From Sphaerisporangium fuscum (GTDB lineage Bacteria > Actinomycetota > Actinomycetes > Streptosporangiales > Streptosporangiaceae): a DNA stretch of 64,000 bases. The DNA lies in assembly GCF_018531465.1 (NCBI RefSeq), contig NZ_JAHDTF010000030.1, positions 1 through 64,000 on the forward strand, in the 5' to 3' direction. Of this stretch, positions 35,518 to 42,654 are shown piece after piece. The first letter of the stretch is position 1. The number at the start of each line of letters is the position of its first letter. The position numbers were made by a program, and so were the translations under genes. The notes below the pieces were generated by a model, which was not told the DNA's origin, did not search any database, and worked only from the letters and a program-made list of their open reading frames with translations.

Positions 35518-36431
35518 ACATCGAACTCCGCCAGGTCTCCCGCTGGTACGGCAACGTGGTCGCCGTCAACGACGTCACGATGACGATCGGCCCCGGCGTC
35601 ACCGGCCTGCTCGGCCCCAACGGCGCCGGCAAGTCCACCCTGCTCCACATGATGGCCGGGTTCCTCTCGCCCTCCACCGGTACGGCCACGCTCGATGGCA
35701 AGCCGATCTGGCGCAACCACCAGATCTACCGCTCCATCGGCCTGGTCCCCGAGCGGGAAGCGGTGTACGGCTTCCTCACCGGCTGGCAGTTCGTGCTGTC
35801 CAGCGCCCGCCTGCACCGTCTGCCGGCCCCCGAGGACGCCGCCGCGAAGGCGCTGGCCATGGTCGAGATGGAGAGCGCCAAGGACCGCCGCGTCGAGACC
35901 TACTCCAAAGGCATGCGCCAGCGCGTGAAGGTCGCCGCCGCGCTGGTCCACGACCCGCGGGTGCTGCTGCTGGACGAGCCGTTCAACGGCATGGACCCCC
36001 GTCAGCGCCTCCATCTGATGGACCTGGTCAGGCGGCTGGGCTCCGAGGGTCGCACCATCCTGTTCAGCTCCCACATCCTGGAGGAGGTCGAGCGGGTCGC
36101 CCAGCAGATCGAGGTGCTCGTCGCGGGGCGGCACGCCGCCTCCGGCGACTTCCGCGAGATCCGCCGGCGCATGACCGACCGGCCCCACCTGTTCCACGTG
36201 CGCTCCAGCGACGACAGGCGCCTCGCCGCCGCCCTGATCGCCGACCCCTCCTCCGGCGCCGTCTCCCTCGGAGAGGCCGGCCTGGAGGTGCAGGCCCTCG
36301 ACTACGGCAGGTTCACCTGGCTGCTCCCCCGGGTGGCCCGCGACGCCGGGGTGAGCGTGTGGCAGGTCTCCCCCGCCGACGAGGACCTCGAAAGCGTCTT
36401 CTCCTACCTGATCTCCGGGAGCACCCGATGA
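35514..36431 (+). CDS. ABC-2 exporter ATP-binding protein (second pair)
   Basis: A 305-residue ABC ATPase with Walker A GPNGAGKST (34-42), signature YSKGMRQR (130-137) and Walker B LLLDEP (151-156). About 30-40 percent of residues look shared with the first ATPase of the cluster, consistent with an old duplication. GTG start on a GTGA overlap with the preceding permease, and an ATGA overlap with the following permease, so all four genes are one translationally coupled unit. Confidence 0.92.
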   Translation: MNIELRQVSRWYGNVVAVNDVTMTIGPGVTGLLGPNGAGKSTLLHMMAGFLSPSTGTATLDGKPIWRNHQIYRSIGLVPEREAVYGFLTGWQFVLSSARLHRLPAPEDAAAKALAMVEMESAKDRRVETYSKGMRQRVKVAAALVHDPRVLLLDEPFNGMDPRQRLHLMDLVRRLGSEGRTILFSSHILEEVERVAQQIEVLVAGRHAASGDFREIRRRMTDRPHLFHVRSSDDRRLAAALIADPSSGAVSLGEAGLEVQALDYGRFTWLLPRVARDAGVSVWQVSPADEDLESVFSYLISGSTR

Positions 36432-37144
36432 ACTCCGTCGTCGCCGGCATCACCTACCGCGCCGTGCTGGGGCGCCGCAGGGTGCTTCTGCTGCTCCTGC
36501 TCCCCCTCGTGCTGATCGGCCTCGCCGTACTGCTGCGGGCCGTCGGCAGCACCGACGAGAACGCCGCCGTCAAGCTCATGCAGGTCTACGCGATCGGCAC
36601 CATGCTGCCGCTGCTCGGCCTGATCGCCGGCACGGGCACGATCGCGCCCGAGATCGACGACGGCACCATCATCCACCTGCTGTCCAAGCCGATCTCCCGG
36701 CCGGTCATCGCCGTCACGAAGTTCGTCGTGGCCGCGTCGATGCTCGTGGTCTTCGCCGCCGTGCCGACCTTCCTCGCCGCGTACCTGCTCATCGGCGACG
36801 AGGCCGGCATCGCGCCCGGGTTCGCGCTCGGCGCCCTGATCGGCGGCGTCGCCTACGCCGCGGTGTTCCTGCTGCTCGGCGTGCTCACGCGGCACGCGGT
36901 GACGATCGGCATCATCTACGCGGTGGTCTGGGAGAACCTCGTCGGCGGCTACGTGCCGGGGGCGCGCAACTTCTCGATTCAGCAGTGGGCACAGACCTTC
37001 GCCGCGCAGGTCAGCACGTCGGGCTTCTTCAAGGCATCGGTCGGCATGGGCTTCGCCGTCCCCGCGGTGATCATCGTGACCGTCGGCTCGGTGGTGTGGG
37101 CGGGCCAGCGCCTGCGCTCGCTGTCGCTGACCGGCGACGAGTGA
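36428..37144 (+). CDS. ABC-2 exporter permease (second pair)
   Basis: A 238-residue membrane protein with about six helices (VLLLLLLPLVLIGLAVLL, VVAASMLVVFAAVPTFLAAYLL and others) and the ABC-2 signature block APEIDDGTIIHLLSKPISR after the second helix. It is the last gene of the four-gene exporter and pairs with the second ATPase. Confidence 0.88.
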   Translation: MNSVVAGITYRAVLGRRRVLLLLLLPLVLIGLAVLLRAVGSTDENAAVKLMQVYAIGTMLPLLGLIAGTGTIAPEIDDGTIIHLLSKPISRPVIAVTKFVVAASMLVVFAAVPTFLAAYLLIGDEAGIAPGFALGALIGGVAYAAVFLLLGVLTRHAVTIGIIYAVVWENLVGGYVPGARNFSIQQWAQTFAAQVSTSGFFKASVGMGFAVPAVIIVTVGSVVWAGQRLRSLSLTGDE

Positions 37145-37159
37145 GCCGGGCCCGGCCCC

Positions 37160-37564
37160 TCAGCGGCGGAACATCAGCCGCACGGTGACGCCGATCGCCA
37201 CGCAGCCGACCGAGAACACCATCAGCAGCGTCGAGACCGCGAATCCGAGCACCCACAGGCCGCTGCCGCCGGGGTCGGCGTGCATGCCCTGCCACAGCGC
37301 CACGACCGGTTGCGGCGCCGTGAACGGCACCAGCGTGGCCACCGCCCCCTTGACGGAGGTCAGGACCCCGAGCACGAGCCCGCCGAGCAGGATCGCCGCG
37401 CACACCCAGGGGTACCCCAGCGAGCGGAAGAAATCGCCGTCGGTGCCGGTGGCGGCGAGCACCCACGTCGACAGCGCGCCCACGACGAGCGAAACGACGG
37501 CTATCAGCTGGTGCCTATGCCTCTGGACCACGAGCAGCCACCCTAAATCACCTGGAAGGTCCAC
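37160..37564 (-). CDS. Small integral membrane protein (134 aa)
   Basis: Unrecognised protein with four predicted membrane helices (LIAVVSLVVGALSTWVLAA, WVCAAILLGGLVLGVLT, a weaker third, and STLLMVFSVGCVAIGVTV). The GTG at 37564 has no clear ribosome-binding site; a GTG 12 codons further in (VQRHRHQL) is an alternative start. It converges with the ABC exporter operon. It is separated from glmM by the glmM terminator, so it is probably transcribed on its own. Confidence 0.6.
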   Translation of the reverse strand: MDLPGDLGWLLVVQRHRHQLIAVVSLVVGALSTWVLAATGTDGDFFRSLGYPWVCAAILLGGLVLGVLTSVKGAVATLVPFTAPQPVVALWQGMHADPGGSGLWVLGFAVSTLLMVFSVGCVAIGVTVRLMFRR

Positions 37565-37581
37565 CGATTCCGACGGCGCCT

Positions 37582-37623
37582 GAAAAGAAAGAGGCGGAGC
37601 CCACGATGAGGTGGACCCCGCCT
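37582..37623 (-). terminator. Intrinsic terminator of glmM
   Basis: On the minus strand AGGCGGGGTCCAC pairs imperfectly with GTGGGCTCCGCCT (two mismatches) around a 6-base loop and is followed by CTTTCTTTTC. It begins 22 bases after the glmM stop codon. Confidence 0.85.
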
Positions 37624-37645
37624 TCGTTCGCGGGCGGTGCGGCTC

Positions 37646-39007
37646 TCAGGCGCAGGTCGCGCGCACCACTTCGGCCAGCGTGGCCGCGATGCGCTCGGCT
37701 TCCTCCTGGGACTCCGCCTCGACCATGACCCGGACCATCGGCTCTGTGCCGCTCGGCCGGATGACCACCCGTCCGCTGTCGCCGAGGGACTCCTCGGCGG
37801 CGGCCACGGCCGCGGCCAGCTCCGGCGAGGTCGCCGCCTTGGCCTTGGAGACGTCCTTGACGTTCACCAGCACCTGGGGAAGGCGCGTCATCACCGACAC
37901 CAGGTCGGCCAGGGACTGTCCGGACCGGGCCACCTCGGCCAGCAGGTGCAGCGAGGTGAGCAGGCCGTCACCGGTGGTGGCGTGGTCGAGCATCACGACG
38001 TGGCCCGACTGCTCGCCGCCCAGGTTGTACCCCCCGGCCTTCATGGCCTCGAGGACGTACCGGTCGCCGACGGCGGTCTCCACCATGGTGAGCCCGGCCT
38101 TCTTCAAAGCGATCTTGAAGCCGAGGTTGGACATGATGGTGGCGACGACGGTGTCCTCGGCGAGCGTGCCGGCCGAATGCATGGCCAGCGCGAGGACCGC
38201 CATGATCTGGTCGCCGTCGACCACCTCGCCGGACGACGTCACCGCCAGGCAGCGGTCGGCGTCTCCGTCGTAGGCGACGCCGGCGTCGGCCCCGCTCTCC
38301 ACGACGGCCTCGCGCAGCGCGTCCAGATGGGTGGACCCGACGCCCTCGTTGATGTTGAGGCCGTCGGGGGAGGCGCCGATCGTCTCCACGACCGCGCCCG
38401 CGCGCAGCAGCGCCTCGGGGGCGACCATGTGCGCGGCGCCGTGCGCGCAGTCGACGATCACGCGCAGGCCGTCGAGCCGGTTCGGCACCGTGGTCAGCAC
38501 GTGGGAGACGTATCTGTCGGCCTCACCGTAGGCGTCGCGCACGCGGCCGACCGCTGCGCCCACCGGGCGGTTCCACTTCTCGCCGAGCCGCTGCTCGATG
38601 TCGTTCTCGACCGCATCGGGCAGCTTGAAGCCGCCCCGGGCGAAGAACTTGATCCCGTTGTCCGGGGCGGGGTTGTGGGACGCCGACAGCATGACGCCGA
38701 GGTCGGCCCCGAGGGCCGAGGTGAGGTAGGCGACGGCCGGGGTGGGCAGCACGCCGAGGCGCAGCACGTCCACTCCGGACGACGCGAGGCCGGCGACCAC
38801 GGCGGCCTCGAGGAATTCCCCCGAGGCACGCGGGTCCCGGCCCACGACGGCGACCGGGCGGCCACGCCGCCCGACGCTCGACTCGAACGCGCCGGCATCG
38901 CCGAGGACGTGAGCCGCCGCGACCGAGAGGTCCATGGCGAGCTCGGCCGTGAGGTCGCGACCCGCGACCCCACGAACCCCGTCGGTGCCGAAAAGGCGGC
39001 CCGTCAA
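37646..39007 (-). CDS. glmM: Phosphoglucosamine mutase
   Basis: Converts glucosamine-6-phosphate to glucosamine-1-phosphate for UDP-GlcNAc and peptidoglycan. The 453-residue protein has the N-terminal RLFGTDGVRG, the phosphoserine loop SASHNP with Ser110, the metal-binding AYDGDADR, the sugar-binding GGEQSGH and the C-terminal phosphate-binding RPSGTEPMVRVM. The start codon is TTG in a TTGA overlap with the rpsI stop codon. rplM, rpsI and glmM therefore form one coupled unit. glmS, often nearby in actinobacteria, is not in the window. Confidence 0.96.
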   Translation of the reverse strand: MTGRLFGTDGVRGVAGRDLTAELAMDLSVAAAHVLGDAGAFESSVGRRGRPVAVVGRDPRASGEFLEAAVVAGLASSGVDVLRLGVLPTPAVAYLTSALGADLGVMLSASHNPAPDNGIKFFARGGFKLPDAVENDIEQRLGEKWNRPVGAAVGRVRDAYGEADRYVSHVLTTVPNRLDGLRVIVDCAHGAAHMVAPEALLRAGAVVETIGASPDGLNINEGVGSTHLDALREAVVESGADAGVAYDGDADRCLAVTSSGEVVDGDQIMAVLALAMHSAGTLAEDTVVATIMSNLGFKIALKKAGLTMVETAVGDRYVLEAMKAGGYNLGGEQSGHVVMLDHATTGDGLLTSLHLLAEVARSGQSLADLVSVMTRLPQVLVNVKDVSKAKAATSPELAAAVAAAEESLGDSGRVVIRPSGTEPMVRVMVEAESQEEAERIAATLAEVVRATCA

Positions 39008-39528
39008 CGCTTGCTGTACTGAGGAGCCTTACGGGCCTTCTTGAGGCCGTACTTCTTCCGCTCCTTGACCCTCGCGTCACGGGTCAGGAAGCCGGCCTTC
39101 TTCAGCGGCGGGCGGTTGACCTCGGTGTCGAGCGCGGTCAGCGCGCGGGCGAGGCCCATGCGCAGGGCACCGGCCTGACCGGTCACGCCGCCACCGTCGA
39201 TGCGGGCGTAGACGTCGAACTGGTCCTCGGCGCCGAGCGTCACGAAGGGCTCGTTGACGATCTGCTGGTGGACCTTGTTCGGAAAGTAGTTGTCCAGCGA
39301 GCGACCGTTGATGGTCCACTTGCCGGTGCCGGGCACGATGCGTACCCGGGCGATCGCTTCCTTGCGACGGCCGGTGCCGTACGAGTTGCCCGTGGTGATG
39401 GGCTTACGCGCGGCGACCTCGCTGCTGGGAGCGGATTCGCTGGTGTATTCGGACGGGAACTCCTCGGAGTGGTCCGCAATGTCCAGCTCACCCTCGAAGG
39501 GCGTCTCGACACCGGTGGGCTCGGCCAC
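39004..39528 (-). CDS. rpsI: 30S ribosomal protein S9
   Basis: A 174-residue S9 whose first 40 residues are an acidic, poorly conserved extension seen in actinobacteria. The core begins GNSYGTGRRKEAIARVRIVPG and ends with the tRNA-contacting RKAPQYSKR. It lies 51 bases after rplM and overlaps glmM by four bases. Confidence 0.97.
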   Translation of the reverse strand: MAEPTGVETPFEGELDIADHSEEFPSEYTSESAPSSEVAARKPITTGNSYGTGRRKEAIARVRIVPGTGKWTINGRSLDNYFPNKVHQQIVNEPFVTLGAEDQFDVYARIDGGGVTGQAGALRMGLARALTALDTEVNRPPLKKAGFLTRDARVKERKKYGLKKARKAPQYSKR

Positions 39529-39579
39529 GGTTCTCCTCTAACTTTCGATCTTGGCGTCAGCCGTCGGCCAACGGTGCTA

Positions 39580-40023
39580 CTACTGGGCGACCTGGGTGAT
39601 CTCGAACGGCACCGGCTGCTGAGCCTGGTGCGGGTGCTCGGAACCGGCGTAGACCTTGAGCTTCTTGGCCATCTTCCGGCCGAGGGAGTTCTTCGGGAGC
39701 ATGCCCTTCACGGCCTTCTCCACGGCCCGTTCCGGCCGCTTCTCGAGCAGCTCGCTGTAGGTCACGGAGCGCAGACCGCCCGGGTAGCCCGAGTGGCGGT
39801 ACGCCTTCTTCTGCTCCAGCTTGTTGCCGGTCAGGGCCACCTTGTCGGCGTTGATGACGATGACGAAGTCACCGGTGTCGACGTGCGGCGCGAAGATCGG
39901 CTTGTGCTTACCGCGGAGCAGCGTCGCGACCTGGGTGGCCAGCCGACCCAGCACGACGTCGGTGGCGTCGATGACGTACCACTGACGCTGTACGTCGGTG
40001 GCCTTAGGGGTGAACGTGCGCAC
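39580..40023 (-). CDS. rplM: 50S ribosomal protein L13
   Basis: A 147-residue L13 with RQWYVIDATDVVLGRLA at the N-terminus, APHVDTGDFVIVINADKVALTG and the GMLPKNSLGRKM block. The GTG start at 40023 gives the family N-terminus (VRTFTPKA) and has AAGG nine bases before it. First gene of rplM-rpsI-glmM; its promoter is described at 40175-40204. Confidence 0.96.
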   Translation of the reverse strand: MRTFTPKATDVQRQWYVIDATDVVLGRLATQVATLLRGKHKPIFAPHVDTGDFVIVINADKVALTGNKLEQKKAYRHSGYPGGLRSVTYSELLEKRPERAVEKAVKGMLPKNSLGRKMAKKLKVYAGSEHPHQAQQPVPFEITQVAQ

Positions 40024-40343
40024 GGTGGTAAGCCTTCTGTCGGATTGACATCTCTCGGTAGGTCGTGGGCGGGCGCACGACAGCCCAGACCTTCCGTCTC
40101 CACGAGCAGGGAGATGACGCCGGACAGCGCCGCGCATCGGTCACGACGGACCGATCCACACACAACAAATGAGCAGACTACCGGTAGTCACAGGCGTGGG
40201 TCAAAATGAAGGCACCGACGCTGAAGCTTCCCACCGGGTCCGCGGCATCAGTGTACTGGGCGATCGAAGCAATGCCTCAACGAAAACCGGTCTCTTTCGT
40301 CTCTTCTTTAACATGAGCCGATCTCCCTATATTTGACAGCGGT
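40024..40343. other. Intergenic region, rplM / CAP-domain gene
   Basis: A 320-base divergent region. It contains the rplM promoter with an embedded palindrome (40175-40204) and about 150 bases of rplM leader. On the plus strand a possible -10 box TATATT (40328-40333) ends ten bases before the CAP-protein ATG. No gene or recognisable riboswitch is seen. Confidence 0.55.
40175..40204 (-). promoter_or_regulatory. Promoter of rplM-rpsI-glmM with palindrome
   Basis: On the minus strand TTGACC (40204-40199) and TAGTCT (40180-40175) are 18 bases apart, a good housekeeping promoter. The perfect 14-bp palindrome GACTACCGGTAGTC (40176-40189) covers the end of the spacer and most of the -10 box, so a dimeric regulator bound there would block the promoter. 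Confidence 0.72.
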
Positions 40344-41162
40344 ATGTGTCAGCCCCCTAACAACAGGCACACCCAGCGGTCCCCCCGTCGGCGGGCCCAC
40401 GTGGGTCTGTTGGCGTGCCTCACGGCGGCCCTGCTGGCCGCCGTCGTGATCTCGCGGCTCGACGCCTCCCACCACACCACCGACGAGCTCTACCTCAGCA
40501 CCGGCCCTCCTCCCGCCTCACCTCGCCAGATGCTCGCCGCCCCGAGGGCGTCCAGCCAGGCGGCCGCGACCGACCTGCCCGAGCTCGGCCACGTCGCGCG
40601 GCCCAGCGCGCGCCCCGGCACCGCGCGGGTGCGGCCGGAGCCCACGCCCACGGCCACCAAGCGGCGCGACATCATCGACGGCTCGGGGTCGGACACCTCG
40701 GCCGGCACCACCGTCGGCGCGGCGGTCGGCCCGGACGAGGCCGGGCCCGACGACAGCGGGGGCGCCCAGGACGGCCCTCCCGCCGCCCAGCTGGAGGCGG
40801 CGGCGGTCCGCCTCACCAACCAGGAACGCGTCAAGCGGGGGTGTGGGCCGCTGCGGGTCGACCCCCGCCTGGCCCGCGCGGCGCGGCAGCACAGTCTCGA
40901 CATGGCCACCCGCGACTATTTCGGACACACCTCTCCGGGCGGCCAGAGCCCCTGGGACCGCATGGCCCGCGCCGGATACGCCAACAGCGCCGCCGAGAAC
41001 ATCGCCCGCGGCTACCAGTCCGCGGAGGAAGCCGTCAGAGGCTGGATGTCGAATCCGGGACATCGCCGGAACATCCTGAACTGCCAGATCAGGACCGTCG
41101 GGGTGGGCGTCGCCTACGGTTCCGGCGACACTTGGTGGACTCAGGATTTCGGTTATTCCTGA
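40344..41162 (+). CDS. CAP-domain (SCP/PR1-like) secreted protein
   Basis: A 272-residue protein with a membrane helix or uncleaved signal near the N-terminus (LLACLTAALLAAVVISRL), a Pro/Ala/Thr-rich linker of about 100 residues, and a C-terminal CAP domain from about residue 150. Diagnostic segments are LTNQERVKRGCGPLRVDPRLARAA, the metal-site His in DYFGHTSP, AAENIARGY, and WMSNPGHRRNILN. Extracellular CAP proteins have varied roles; function here is unknown. Two Cys (in RGCGP and LNCQI) probably form a disulfide. Confidence 0.9.
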   Translation: MCQPPNNRHTQRSPRRRAHVGLLACLTAALLAAVVISRLDASHHTTDELYLSTGPPPASPRQMLAAPRASSQAAATDLPELGHVARPSARPGTARVRPEPTPTATKRRDIIDGSGSDTSAGTTVGAAVGPDEAGPDDSGGAQDGPPAAQLEAAAVRLTNQERVKRGCGPLRVDPRLARAARQHSLDMATRDYFGHTSPGGQSPWDRMARAGYANSAAENIARGYQSAEEAVRGWMSNPGHRRNILNCQIRTVGVGVAYGSGDTWWTQDFGYS

Positions 41163-41197
41163 CCTGTCATGTCACGCCGCCGGGCTAGTCTCGGCGC

Positions 41198-42547
41198 ATG
41201 GGTTACCCCGGGGATCGACAGCCACGCCGCCAGCCTTACCGCCCGTACGAAACCGGCCGGCCTGCAGGTGACCTCCGGCCGGAGGCGCAGCCGCACGAGC
41301 ACGCCGCCGAACCCCCGGCATGGCCGGGCTCCGACGACCGCGACCCCACCCAGCGCCCCTGGTCACGCGCCGAGGAGCCTCAGGGCCGACCGCAGGGCGC
41401 CCCCTCCGGAGGCGATCTCTGGTCGCGGGGCCAGGCTCCCGAACGGCAGGCCGGCCCGGCCACCGAAACCCGGCAGCAGCCGCGTGGTCTCTTCGAGCCG
41501 TACGGGGAGGCCCGCCCCTCCGGGCCGCAGCGAGGGGCCTTCGAGCCCCCCTCGGGCTCCGAGACGCGGCAGTCGCCGTCCTTCGAGGGCCTCGGACGCC
41601 CGGCGTTCGAGGGCTCGCGCACGCCGGGCCGTCCTTTCGCGGAGGGCACGCCGGGCCACCCGTACGCCGAGGGCACGACGGGCCGTCCGTACGCCGGTGA
41701 GGGGCCGGCCGCCACGCCGTCCGGCCCGGGGAACGACGAGGCCGTGAAGACCGAGGAGCCCTCGGCCAAGCCGCCGGCGGAGAGGCGGCGGAGCGAGCCC
41801 GAGCCCGCACCCCGGCAGTCGCGGGCCCCGATCTTCGTCGCGGGTGGCGTCCTCGCCCTCATCGTCGCGGTGGTCGTGGCCGTCGTCGTCATGAGCCGCA
41901 GCGGCGGCACCGCCGACCTCGCCTCCCCGGCGCGCCCGACCGGCCACGCCTCGGCTCCGCTGCCGCTGGTGGGTGGCAACGGCGACAAGTACGGCCTGGC
42001 GGCCTCGCGCAAGACCGACCCCCAGCCGCTCACCCTGAAAGAGATCTTCGGCCAGAAGAAGGTCACCGTGCACGGCAGCCCGTACTACATGACCGTGTCG
42101 CGCTCCGACAAGAAGTGCAAGGACGCCGTCCACGGCGCCGACATCCAGAAGGCCCTCAAGGCCGGCGACTGCACGCAGTTCCTGCGCGCCAGCTTCCGCG
42201 ACAGGGCCGGCAAGCTCATCGGCACCGTCGGCGTGGCCAACCTCAAGAACGTGGCGGCGGTGAAGAAGGCCGAGAAGGCCGCCAGCGGAAGCGAGCTGAA
42301 GGACTACGTCAGCCCGCTGCAGGGCAAGGACTCGGCGACCAAGATGCTCGGGGGCGCCGGCGACTCCTTCGCCACCGCCTGGCCACAGGGGCACTACCTG
42401 GTCATGCTGTGGTTCCAGTACAAGGACGGGCACAAGCCGTCGAAGGCCGAGCTGAAGCAGCTGAACCGCGCGGCCGTCGGCATCACCGAGAACACGGTCT
42501 TCACCGCCCTGGACACCCGCGCGCTCACCGGCGCACGAAGCAACTGA
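41198..42547 (+). CDS. Proline-rich single-pass membrane protein (first paralogue)
   Basis: A 449-residue protein in three parts: a disordered, Pro/Gly/Arg/Glu-rich cytoplasmic region (1-210) with imperfect repeats such as RPFAEGTPGHPYAEGTTGRPYAGEG-like units; one membrane helix (about 211-232); and an extracytoplasmic domain (about 265-445). That last domain is clearly related to the one ending the next gene: both start with a KTDP-x-x-LT-x-KE motif and share two cysteines (KCKDAV and GDCTQF here). No known family is recognised. A -10-like TAGTCT ends six bases before the ATG, so the mRNA may be leaderless. Confidence 0.8.
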   Translation: MGYPGDRQPRRQPYRPYETGRPAGDLRPEAQPHEHAAEPPAWPGSDDRDPTQRPWSRAEEPQGRPQGAPSGGDLWSRGQAPERQAGPATETRQQPRGLFEPYGEARPSGPQRGAFEPPSGSETRQSPSFEGLGRPAFEGSRTPGRPFAEGTPGHPYAEGTTGRPYAGEGPAATPSGPGNDEAVKTEEPSAKPPAERRRSEPEPAPRQSRAPIFVAGGVLALIVAVVVAVVVMSRSGGTADLASPARPTGHASAPLPLVGGNGDKYGLAASRKTDPQPLTLKEIFGQKKVTVHGSPYYMTVSRSDKKCKDAVHGADIQKALKAGDCTQFLRASFRDRAGKLIGTVGVANLKNVAAVKKAEKAASGSELKDYVSPLQGKDSATKMLGGAGDSFATAWPQGHYLVMLWFQYKDGHKPSKAELKQLNRAAVGITENTVFTALDTRALTGARSN

Positions 42548-42654
42548 CACCGAAGAGCTCACAAGCGCACATAGCGCTACAAAGATGTGTCGAGCGAGAC
42601 CGGGAAACGCCCATAGCGGTACTCCGAAGTCCGACTGTGGATACGCTTCCGCGT

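Noticed and set aside
42115..42654. Upstream extension of the large proline-rich protein
   Set aside because: The frame is open but overlaps the first paralogue out of frame and reads as Arg/Gly-rich shadow sequence; ATG 42655 is the sensible start.
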